NCBI GenBank assembly: GCA_015492395.1
Contig: WGFD01000124.1
Span: forward strand, 1 to 16,065
From: Deltaproteobacteria bacterium
Lineage (GTDB): Bacteria; Desulfobacterota; GWC2-55-46; S146-70
Length of the DNA stretch: 16,065 nt
Direction: 5' to 3'
The translations under genes and the position numbers were made by a program. Positions 7,954 to 14,396 of the stretch are shown piece after piece. Each line of letters opens with the position of its first letter. Within the stretch, counting starts at the first letter, position 1. The notes beneath the pieces were generated by a model. The model had not been told where the DNA came from. It ran no database searches and saw nothing but the letters and a program-made list of their open reading frames with translations.

Positions 7954-8700
7954 TTAAAAAAGACCTCCGTCTACTCTTATTACCTGCCCTGTTAGATAGT
8001 TTGATAAATTGGAAGCAAGGAATAAAACGACGTCAGATACCTCTTCAGCCTTACCGAACCTTCTTAAAGGAATATACTCCAAATAGCGATTGAGCATCTC
8101 TTTCGGAATTCCGGTCAGCATATCCGTCTCTATATAACCCGGCGCCACCGCATTCACGTTGACTCCGAAGGGAGCCAGTTCCCTGGAAAGAGACTTCGTG
8201 AATCCTATTATCCCACCTTTGGATGCCGTATAGTTTGTCTGCCCCGGAGATCCAACGATACCGCTCAGGGAAGCCATATTCACGATCCTTCCGCTTCTTC
8301 TCCTCATCATCGAGAAAGCGACATGTTTTGTAACATTAAATACGCCGAGAAGGTTCGTATTTATAACATCTACCCAGTCATCTGGCTCCATATTGATAAG
8401 AAACTTATCTCGAATAATACCTGCGTTGTTGACAAGTATATCTATCGGTCCCAGGGTGTCGCGCACGGTCTTTACCATCGCTTCAGCAGCCTTATAACCG
8501 GACACGGAACACTGTATCCTTACCGCCTTTCTCCCGAGTTCCCTTATAGCCTCCTCTATCTTTTTAGCTGTTTCGTCACTGGAAAGATAGTTGATTGCAA
8601 TATCGGCGCCGTTTCTCGCCAATGTCAAGGCTATTTCACGGCCTATACCGCGAGAAGCGCCTGTCACCAATGCCACTTTGCCTTTTAATCCAAGCTCCAT
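7954..8700 (-). CDS. fabG: 3-oxoacyl-ACP reductase (FabG-type short-chain dehydrogenase)
   Basis: This enzyme reduces 3-oxoacyl-ACP to 3-hydroxyacyl-ACP with NADPH in the cytoplasm. From the ATG at 8700 (MELGLKGKVALVTG) it is 248 aa, the normal FabG length. It has the Rossmann TGASRGIG (13-20), NNAG (91-94), Asn116, Ser144, Tyr157 and Lys161 (TNYTASK) as the catalytic tetrad, the PGYIETDM segment (187-194) and a C-terminal TGQVIRVDGG. GGAGG at 8708-8704 lies three bases before this ATG; a TTG at 8742 or ATGs at 8724 and 8712 would extend the protein with unconserved residues. It leads the cassette ACP, ketosynthase, ketosynthase. No dehydratase or enoyl reductase is adjacent, so full reduction would rely on enzymes elsewhere, or the product is a 3-hydroxyacyl chain. 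Confidence 0.94.
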   Translation of the reverse strand: MELGLKGKVALVTGASRGIGREIALTLARNGADIAINYLSSDETAKKIEEAIRELGRKAVRIQCSVSGYKAAEAMVKTVRDTLGPIDILVNNAGIIRDKFLINMEPDDWVDVINTNLLGVFNVTKHVAFSMMRRRSGRIVNMASLSGIVGSPGQTNYTASKGGIIGFTKSLSRELAPFGVNVNAVAPGYIETDMLTGIPKEMLNRYLEYIPLRRFGKAEEVSDVVLFLASNLSNYLTGQVIRVDGGLF

Positions 8701-8766
8701 AGGCCTCCCCATATCAGCACTCATGCCAAATGCCGTTATCAAGATAGACCGAATACCCCGCCTCGC

Positions 8767-9813
8767 TTAACTGTACTTCGGACACTTCACACAACACGCA
8801 GGCATACCGGTCTTCAGTTCATGGCGGAACTTCCTGTAAGGCTCGCCATTCCATATATCACCAAAATCACTCTCAAATATATTACCGAAATATGCACTCT
8901 CATCATAAAAGCTGTAACAACACGGATTTATCCATCCAGTTGAGTTAACGTAGGTTGTTTTCCATGGATCGACGCACGTCCTCTTACTCCGTTTGTTAGT
9001 AATCCTGCCGGACATATCTCCAAAAGAAAGAATGAAATTCTTGGAGTCAGCTTCTTGTTTATATCTCTTTAACATTTCTATATCTTCCAACGAAAGAGGA
9101 CTTCCTTCCGTCTGTTGATCTTCCAGGAAGCGATGTAGATTCAAACCGTTGCCACCAAGATCTTTTACGATCTCTATCAGTAGAGGTATTTCATGAACAT
9201 TCTCATGCATCGCAACCATAAAAACGGAAAGGCCGGGGCTTTTTTTTCCCATCTCGTCCCTTATTTCAATAAAACTGCGGATATTATCGCACAAATCAGA
9301 GAACTTTGCCCCGACTCTGATCCTTTCATACGTCTCCGGTTTGCCGCCATCAATCGAAACATTGATATTTATCAGACCATCGGCTTTAAGAAGTTCCTCA
9401 GCCTTTTCCGGCGTTAGCAGGGCGGCGTTGGTGAAAAAAGCGGTCTTGATTCCCTTGCTATAGGCATACCTAATCATATCCGCTATATTAGGATTCATCA
9501 GGGGTTCGCCGACACCATTTATCAGCGCAAATTGAATATGAGGCAGTTTGTCCAATATCACCTTGAATTCCTTCATCGTTAATATCTTGCGCGGATTCCG
9601 GCTCTTCCATGATGCTACGGAGTGCGCGCACATCCTGCACTTCAAGTTGCACACATTCGTGGTCTCTATCTGTGCCGTGATCGGATAGCTTCTGACATAG
9701 GAAGGCAGCCTCTTCAAGGTATAGAACTTCGTCAACGGCAGGTTGATCAAACTTCCAACGCCCTGTTTCCTGACAAGCTCCCCACATCGCTTCGCTTTAC
9801 TGCTCAAACTCAT
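8767..9813 (-). CDS. Radical SAM protein with SPASM-type C-terminal domain
   Basis: This enzyme would cleave S-adenosylmethionine at a [4Fe-4S] cluster to start radical chemistry. Numbering from the ATG at 9813 (MSLSSKAKRC), the cluster motif is CNLKCRMC with Cys55, Cys59 and Cys62, preceded by AQIETTNV. The partial-TIM-barrel signatures INGVGEPLMNP and FFTNAALL follow. The C-terminus has TCVDPWKTTYVNSTGWINPCC and, at the end, PACCVKC, the cysteine layout of SPASM or twitch auxiliary-cluster domains. AGGAG at 9825-9821 and GAGG at 9821-9818 favour this ATG; an ATG at 9831 adds six residues. The protein is 348 aa. No precursor peptide gene is visible beside it, so a glycan or small-molecule substrate is as likely as a peptide. 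An A8 run within the gene at 9240-9247 does not break the frame. Confidence 0.88.
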   Translation of the reverse strand: MSLSSKAKRCGELVRKQGVGSLINLPLTKFYTLKRLPSYVRSYPITAQIETTNVCNLKCRMCAHSVASWKSRNPRKILTMKEFKVILDKLPHIQFALINGVGEPLMNPNIADMIRYAYSKGIKTAFFTNAALLTPEKAEELLKADGLININVSIDGGKPETYERIRVGAKFSDLCDNIRSFIEIRDEMGKKSPGLSVFMVAMHENVHEIPLLIEIVKDLGGNGLNLHRFLEDQQTEGSPLSLEDIEMLKRYKQEADSKNFILSFGDMSGRITNKRSKRTCVDPWKTTYVNSTGWINPCCYSFYDESAYFGNIFESDFGDIWNGEPYRKFRHELKTGMPACCVKCPKYS

Positions 9814-9855
9814 CTTACCTCTCCTGCTCATCCGCTCTTCTGCAGGTACTGTATC

Positions 9856-10746
9856 CTATATGCTCTCATTCCTCTTCTGCTCAAGAAGCAGATTTCTTAG
9901 AAGTACGAGGACTGATGTATTGATCCCCGCAGCCAAATACAGGAGAACGATCTTCAATTTCACAGCTCCCAGGAAATGGCGGACATTGGATAATGTCCGC
10001 AAGGACCTTGGTATTGTATTTGTAGCGTGCCTCTTCTTGATCCACTCCTCACACCGTCTCAACGTATTATAATTGGCAATATATCTTTCGGGTGGCGGCA
10101 TGAGCTTTCTGGAGTTGGATGTTATTTCCAAGTTCCTTAACCCTAAGAAGAGGCAAATATTTCGTATCTCTCCGGTGAAATCATCACACAGCTTTTCATG
10201 TCGAACCGTATAAGTCTCGTGGGTTTCGGTCAATCCCGAAGTGATTTCACTCACTCGCAGGCAGTCCATGGCGTACAATACGAAACGCAACGGATTTAAG
10301 TAAATTCTTTTCAACCTCCGGGAGTCCGCCCCATTGTCCCATGAATGGTATATCCTGGTCCTCTTTGCGCTGATCCCGGACCCATACTGTGCGACAATGT
10401 CCTCCCTATCCAAGAGTATGATCTTCATCTTCGGCAAGTCCCTGCGGAGCGTATCCACAACCATCCTGGCCGCATTTGGTGAGGTCGTACTGCATGCCTT
10501 TGCGCCGCAATGTGTCACTCCGCTCTTCTCCCCCCGCATCGTAATTGCATTAAAGATGGCCTGTCTCCCCGACATACGCTCCTCTTCTGTCTCGTTTCCA
10601 AACGTGAAAGTCCGAATACCAAGGTCAAAGAATGGACTTATCGTCAATTCATCCGTCAAGACGGATACGTTTGGATGCTGCATCAACGCCTTATGGATGG
10701 CGGTTGTGCCGCTTCTCTGAATCCCTAATATCAAGTATTGTATCAT
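9856..10746 (-). CDS. Sulfotransferase family protein (NodH/Stf0-like)
   Basis: This is a P-loop-like enzyme that moves sulfate from PAPS to a hydroxyl or amino group. From the ATG at 10746 (MIQYLILGIQRSGTT) it is 296 aa. The 5'-phosphosulfate-binding motif is GIQRSGTTAI (8-17) right at the N-terminus, and the 3'-phosphate-binding region is LLDREDIVAQYGSG (111-124), with Arg114 and Ser123. The longer reading frame begins at 10824 but overlaps the upstream gene and adds an unconserved basic stretch, so the ATG at 10746 was chosen; it has no strong ribosome site and lies 16 bases after the upstream stop, so coupling is likely. Residues 264-288 form a hydrophobic segment that may associate with the membrane. 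The spacing to the 3' motif resembles carbohydrate sulfotransferases acting on oligosaccharides or glycolipids, but the acceptor is unknown. Confidence 0.82.
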   Translation of the reverse strand: MIQYLILGIQRSGTTAIHKALMQHPNVSVLTDELTISPFFDLGIRTFTFGNETEEERMSGRQAIFNAITMRGEKSGVTHCGAKACSTTSPNAARMVVDTLRRDLPKMKIILLDREDIVAQYGSGISAKRTRIYHSWDNGADSRRLKRIYLNPLRFVLYAMDCLRVSEITSGLTETHETYTVRHEKLCDDFTGEIRNICLFLGLRNLEITSNSRKLMPPPERYIANYNTLRRCEEWIKKRHATNTIPRSLRTLSNVRHFLGAVKLKIVLLYLAAGINTSVLVLLRNLLLEQKRNESI

Positions 10747-10762
10747 TGTGAATATATCTAAG

Positions 10763-11590
10763 TCAGCGCCAAGACGCCAATTCTCGGTCCAGCAACATTG
10801 AGAGTTTTTTCTTGTCTTCCGCAAAGAGCTGATTCAGCCGGGACCTGGTAGCAGGAGCGATCTTCCTTGAGTCATCGTTATGGGCCATATTATATTGCCT
10901 GATCTTGTCTATCAGTCCCGTTTTTTTAAGACCTTCGGCAAGCGAGTAAAGGCCGGCCTTTCTTATGGCGCTCCTCGTTATCACCATACCCATCTCCACA
11001 AACCTTACCTTGGGATTCACGGTAGAGTGTACCCTCCGGTTCACCGTTGAGGGCATAAAAGAGGCATCTATCTCCAGGAACTCATATATGGTTTCAAGAA
11101 ATGACTTCGCATCCTTCGTTAAATCTTCATAGACCAGGACCAATATCCGGCGCCGATCGAAGTACTCTAAATACCTGCTGATATGTTTATAATAATACGC
11201 GCCTTCAAGAATATGCGGCTTCTCATTCAATGCCTCCTCAAACGTGTTATTATACATATTCCTGTTTACTATGTAAAGATATCTTGAGTAGACCTGCTCC
11301 ACAGGATTCCTGAGAGATATGATCAACTTAACATCGGGAAGAAGCTCCTTGATCCTCCCGGGGGCCAGACCATTAGCCAAATAAGATGGTGAAAATTCTC
11401 CAACAAGGCTCCCGGCAGGACATTTGTCGAAAAATTTTTCATACCACTCCACTCCCTTATCATAATAAGTGTTAAAAAAATTTATCTCCTTCTCCTTGGA
11501 CATGCATATCCGCGGATGGTTCTTCAACATTTCATATATCCACGTCGTGCCGCTCCTTGGAGCCCCAATGCCGATAAAGTCAGGTAGCAA
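10763..11590 (-). CDS. Sulfotransferase (Sulfotransfer_1 type)
   Basis: This PAPS-dependent sulfotransferase has 275 aa. The 5'-PSB loop is GAPRSGTTWI (9-18), preceded by the usual PDFIGI strand. The 3'-PB motif is LRNPVEQVYSRY (93-104), with Arg94 and Ser102. A KEKEINFFN segment (32-40) and GEFSPSYL (64-71) match bacterial carbohydrate sulfotransferases. The start is TTG at 11590, and AAGGAGGA at 11601-11594 just upstream makes this choice strong. A sigma70-like promoter precedes it, so this may be the first gene of a transcript running through the acyl cassette. It shares only the cofactor motifs with the following sulfotransferase, so the two are unlikely to be a recent duplication and may sulfate different positions or acceptors. 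PAPS-making enzymes are not in the window. Confidence 0.9.
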   Translation of the reverse strand: MLPDFIGIGAPRSGTTWIYEMLKNHPRICMSKEKEINFFNTYYDKGVEWYEKFFDKCPAGSLVGEFSPSYLANGLAPGRIKELLPDVKLIISLRNPVEQVYSRYLYIVNRNMYNNTFEEALNEKPHILEGAYYYKHISRYLEYFDRRRILVLVYEDLTKDAKSFLETIYEFLEIDASFMPSTVNRRVHSTVNPKVRFVEMGMVITRSAIRKAGLYSLAEGLKKTGLIDKIRQYNMAHNDDSRKIAPATRSRLNQLFAEDKKKLSMLLDRELASWR

Positions 11591-11593
11591 TAC

Positions 11594-11601
11594 TCCTCCT
11601 T
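11594..11601 (-). promoter_or_regulatory. Strong Shine-Dalgarno site fixing a TTG start
   Basis: AAGGAGGA on the minus strand ends three bases before the TTG at 11590-11588. It decides the start of the first sulfotransferase, whose conserved PDFIGIGAPRSGTT begins at residue 3. Confidence 0.7.
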
Positions 11602-11609
11602 ATCCCTGT

Positions 11610-11639
11610 TTTATATCCTTTCAAACCACCTTATGGCAA
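11610..11639 (-). promoter_or_regulatory. Sigma70-like promoter before the sulfotransferase genes
   Basis: On the minus strand TTGCCA (11639-11634, five of six bases of the -35 consensus) and TATAAA (11615-11610, five of six of the -10 consensus) are separated by 18 bases. Transcription would begin near 11603, leaving a leader of about 13 bases that contains the Shine-Dalgarno site. It sits in the 88-base gap after the GH10 gene. It would drive the sulfotransferases and probably the genes after them. It was found by eye and has no experimental support. Confidence 0.45.
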
Positions 11640-11678
11640 AAATACAAAAACTCATGCCTTGAAACAAACCATTCTCAA

Positions 11679-13133
11679 TTAATCATCCAACACCAGGTTG
11701 AAATCTCTGACGCCTTTTTTGAGCAACTCGATTCTAAAGATTCTAGGTTTGCCGTCTTCCGGAATAAGCGTGATCTTGTAGGCACCAAAAAAACCTTTAA
11801 ATTCTACCTTTCCTTCGTCCGAGGAAACTGCTTGAGTCTTGGTCCACCACTTATTGCGTATCAAGTCCTTTAACGCGAAGTAAGCCGGCTTCGGAGTCAT
11901 GTCCTTTCTTAATAAACCTGCGGGCGCGTTTTTCCAGGCCGCAAGATCGGTCAAGTTCCACCACATGATTCCTTCTACTGCCGGATGGCTGAAAAGGGTG
12001 GTGTAGAGATTAACTACGTACTCCGCCTGAATGCGCTCTCCCTTTAGGGTAGTCCTTTTGCCAAAATTCTTGCCGGCATTAGGTGTCCCGCTAAGAACCG
12101 TAACTTCCGTAAAATGAATCGGTACGCCGAATCTCGAATAACCTTCGCAAACCTTCCAGACCGAGTCCAATGTCCACAGTTTTTTGTGCATATGACTCTG
12201 TATCCCGATGATGTCATACAGGGGTCTGCCTTTGGAGTCCTTCAGACTATCAAGGAGTTCAGGAAATCCGTATTTCTCTCGAATAGATACCTCGTTTATC
12301 ATTAACTTAGCGGCAGGATAAGCCTCCCTGGCCACTTCGAAGACCCTTGAGTAGAAGGCCTCCTTCCCGATCTTCTTTATACACCTTGTCATCTTATTCT
12401 TCTTGAATATGGGGCGAAACGGGTTGGAAGGTTCGTTGAGCAAAAGATAATAGTCATACCTATCCTTATAGTAACCAATAAAATCCCTGACCCGCTTCTC
12501 AACCGCTTTGCTGAGCTTGCCACAGTCCCTGGGCACCCATTCCGGCGACCTGTTATTCCAGACCAGTTGATGCGCCAAGACCTTGCTTCCGTTCTCATGA
12601 AACCACTTAAGCTCACTATCGTACAGTGCATAGTCTATATCGCCTTTTTTGCTTTCATACAATCTCCAGCCCACCGGCAGGGACGTATAGTTTGCAAATT
12701 CGAAGAATCTCCTTCTATATTCTTCCACTTGCCGGTCGTCAATCTTATACTTCTTTAGCCAGTGTTTGGGAATTTCAAGCCCATACTTTTTTGAATAGAT
12801 CAGCCCATTGACAACAATGCTGGTATTGAGCCCAAAGAGGAACTCATGTCCTTCCTGCTCCACTTCAACCCTTGCGCCTGAAACAGGGCGCCCATCCCTC
12901 GTTAGAAATCTCAGCGTGGCAGTCGTCTTACGATACTTTTCTATCCTCTTATCGGCGCCAGCAAGGATTTCAACCTCCTCGGGTTTAAGTTGTGCCAAGA
13001 CATTACCAGTCCCCAAACCCGCAACGGCATCAACAGATAGCAGGCACGGCATAGCTTGTGACAAAAGTGTGATCGCCACCACCAAAAGACTTATTCTGGA
13101 AGCCTTAGAGAGTATGGTTTTCATGTATGCCAT
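11679..13133 (-). CDS. Secreted glycoside hydrolase family 10 (endo-beta-xylanase-like)
   Basis: This is a retaining endo-glycosidase of the (beta/alpha)8 GH10 family. A signal peptide spans roughly residues 4-38 (hydrophobic core LLVVAITLL, possible DAVA site), so it acts outside the cytoplasm. A small beta-domain follows (about 70-105: RDGRPVSGARVEVEQ, then HEFLFGLN), as in plant-like and some bacterial GH10 proteins. In the barrel, AHQLVWNN (187-194) matches the GHTLVWH strand. Glu234 in LLLNEP is the acid/base, His314 in IQSHMH matches the conserved strand-6 His, Glu343 in IHFTEVTV is the nucleophile, and EGIMWWNLTDLAAW (387-400) closes the -1 site. Length is 484 aa from the ATG at 13133; an ATG at 13124 may be the true start, and neither has a clear ribosome site. 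No carbohydrate-binding module is recognised. Substrate may be xylan or the locus's own glycan. Confidence 0.88.
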   Translation of the reverse strand: MAYMKTILSKASRISLLVVAITLLSQAMPCLLSVDAVAGLGTGNVLAQLKPEEVEILAGADKRIEKYRKTTATLRFLTRDGRPVSGARVEVEQEGHEFLFGLNTSIVVNGLIYSKKYGLEIPKHWLKKYKIDDRQVEEYRRRFFEFANYTSLPVGWRLYESKKGDIDYALYDSELKWFHENGSKVLAHQLVWNNRSPEWVPRDCGKLSKAVEKRVRDFIGYYKDRYDYYLLLNEPSNPFRPIFKKNKMTRCIKKIGKEAFYSRVFEVAREAYPAAKLMINEVSIREKYGFPELLDSLKDSKGRPLYDIIGIQSHMHKKLWTLDSVWKVCEGYSRFGVPIHFTEVTVLSGTPNAGKNFGKRTTLKGERIQAEYVVNLYTTLFSHPAVEGIMWWNLTDLAAWKNAPAGLLRKDMTPKPAYFALKDLIRNKWWTKTQAVSSDEGKVEFKGFFGAYKITLIPEDGKPRIFRIELLKKGVRDFNLVLDD

Positions 13134-13180
13134 GGTAAGATATTAAATTATCAACACCCTGTCGCTTAAGATTTGAAGAG

Positions 13181-13200
13181 CCCTGCAACAAGCTGCAGGG
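13181..13200. repeat. Perfect 7-bp hairpin in intergenic space
   Basis: CCCTGCA and TGCAGGG enclose a six-base loop. It lies between the GT4 gene and the GH10 gene. No T-run follows on the minus strand (CTCTTCAAATC), so it is a poor intrinsic terminator. Together with the next hairpin three bases away it may be a dispersed intergenic (REP-like) element. Confidence 0.55.
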
Positions 13201-13203
13201 AAT

Positions 13204-13231
13204 GCCTGCCTGTCAATCCTGGCAGACAGGC
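13204..13231. repeat. Imperfect 11-bp hairpin beside the first
   Basis: Arms GCCTGCCTGTC and GGCAGACAGGC pair with one wobble and one mismatch around a six-base loop (AATCCT). It is adjacent to the CCCTGCA hairpin and within the 138-base gap before the GH10 gene. It could mark the end of the upstream transcript, stabilise mRNA, or be part of a repeat element. No T-run follows. Confidence 0.5.
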
Positions 13232-13271
13232 GCTCGCGGTTCATGTTCAAAATTTAAATTAATATCGCCCG

Positions 13272-14384
13272 TCATTGCTTAAGGTAAGCATTTAGTGCAT
13301 TTTGGTAAACGCCATTGGTCAACCCGGCTATACGCCGCCAACTCAAGGCGGTATTAGCCACCTCATACGCCGCCTTGCCCATAGATATGCTTTTCTCAGT
13401 ATTCTCCAATATACTTATTATGGCTTCAGCCAGTCCCTCCTGATCTCCAGGTGAAATAATTATACCGGTCTTCCCATCTTCCACAACTTCTGCAAGGCTT
13501 CCTACGTCCGTAACTATGACAGGTTTGGCGAAGGCAAAGGCCATGGCGACAACACCGCTTTGGCTACCCTCGATATAGGGAAGAACCACCACTGACGACC
13601 TTTCGAATAGCACAGCTATCTCCTCGTTGGGGATATACCGATCGTGTATCTCGAAATGTGGATTATTATCTATGAACTTTTTGTTTAAAGTCAGATCTTG
13701 CCCCCGGCCTGCCACTATTATCTTGAAATCTCGTACCTTTCGCCTGATTATGCGCTCCGCTTCAATCAAATACCTCAGCCCTTTATACTTTTCCATCCTG
13801 CCGAAAAACAGAATGGCACGCTCTCCCTCCATATCAACTTTACTGGAGCCGGCATTCTTGAAGGAGAAGAGGCATCCATGTGGTATCACAAAAATATCGT
13901 CCGGATTTCGTTTAGTGTTTGTCACTAAGGCATTCTTGAGAGTATGGCCGTGCACTATGATCTTTTCGTAAAATCGTTTGCGTATAAAGTCGCCGAATGC
14001 TATTAAGTAGTTGTTCCTTTCTGTTCCAGGATGGGGTTCGACATCATGTATGGTAGCCACAACAGGGATGAAGATAGAGAATGGAATCAGTACAAGTGGC
14101 GAAAAATCTCTGGATTCTTGATAGTGGACAACATCAGGCCTGAAGTCGAACAATACCTTTATAATCGCAATAAAGTTCTTTATTATTAAAGGGTTTTTCC
14201 CGGAATATCTTTCAAGTAGCGTATATGAGACTTTACCGCCCAAGAGATTGTCCAAGCTCTGTTTAACCGTGGAGGACACCTTGGGCTTCGAAAGTATGAG
14301 ATGTACCGTATTCTCACTGCTTAAAGCCCTGGCCAACTCTACCGCATACTCTACAAAATGCAAGGAGACAAGAAGTATTTTCAT
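13272..14384 (-). CDS. GT4-family glycosyltransferase (E-x7-A variant)
   Basis: This GT-B glycosyltransferase has 370 aa from the ATG at 14384 (MKILLVSLHF). The N-terminal half has DVVHYQE (84-90) and ATIHDVEPHPG (110-120). The donor-binding half has FFGRMEKYKG (193-202, Arg196 and Lys201), VAGRG (224-228) and EGSQSGVVAMAFA beginning at Glu272. The second Glu of the usual E-x7-E is Ala280, a variant seen in a subset of GT4 enzymes; PVIVTDVGSLAEVVEDGKTG (288-307) is otherwise canonical. It differs clearly from the other GT4 in the window. It starts 12 bases after the phosphodiesterase-like gene. A TTG at 14393 would add three residues and also lacks a well-placed ribosome site. Donor and acceptor are unknown. 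Confidence 0.9.
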   Translation of the reverse strand: MKILLVSLHFVEYAVELARALSSENTVHLILSKPKVSSTVKQSLDNLLGGKVSYTLLERYSGKNPLIIKNFIAIIKVLFDFRPDVVHYQESRDFSPLVLIPFSIFIPVVATIHDVEPHPGTERNNYLIAFGDFIRKRFYEKIIVHGHTLKNALVTNTKRNPDDIFVIPHGCLFSFKNAGSSKVDMEGERAILFFGRMEKYKGLRYLIEAERIIRRKVRDFKIIVAGRGQDLTLNKKFIDNNPHFEIHDRYIPNEEIAVLFERSSVVVLPYIEGSQSGVVAMAFAFAKPVIVTDVGSLAEVVEDGKTGIIISPGDQEGLAEAIISILENTEKSISMGKAAYEVANTALSWRRIAGLTNGVYQNALNAYLKQ

Positions 14385-14396
14385 CCCTTTCAAATG

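Noticed and set aside
9240..9247. A8 run in the radical SAM gene as a frameshift or programmed slippage site
   Set aside because: The reading frame continues unbroken to the SPASM cysteines and a normal stop. No alternative-frame domain is seen after the run.
10747..10824. Longer N-terminus of the second sulfotransferase starting at 10824
   Set aside because: The extra 26 residues overlap the upstream gene's end, are unlike family N-termini, and the conserved IQYLILGIQRSGTT strand-loop begins right after the ATG at 10746.
13134..13271. A promoter for the GH10 gene
   Set aside because: The gap is AT-rich with some -10-like words (GATAAT), but no -35 match at a proper spacing could be found by eye.
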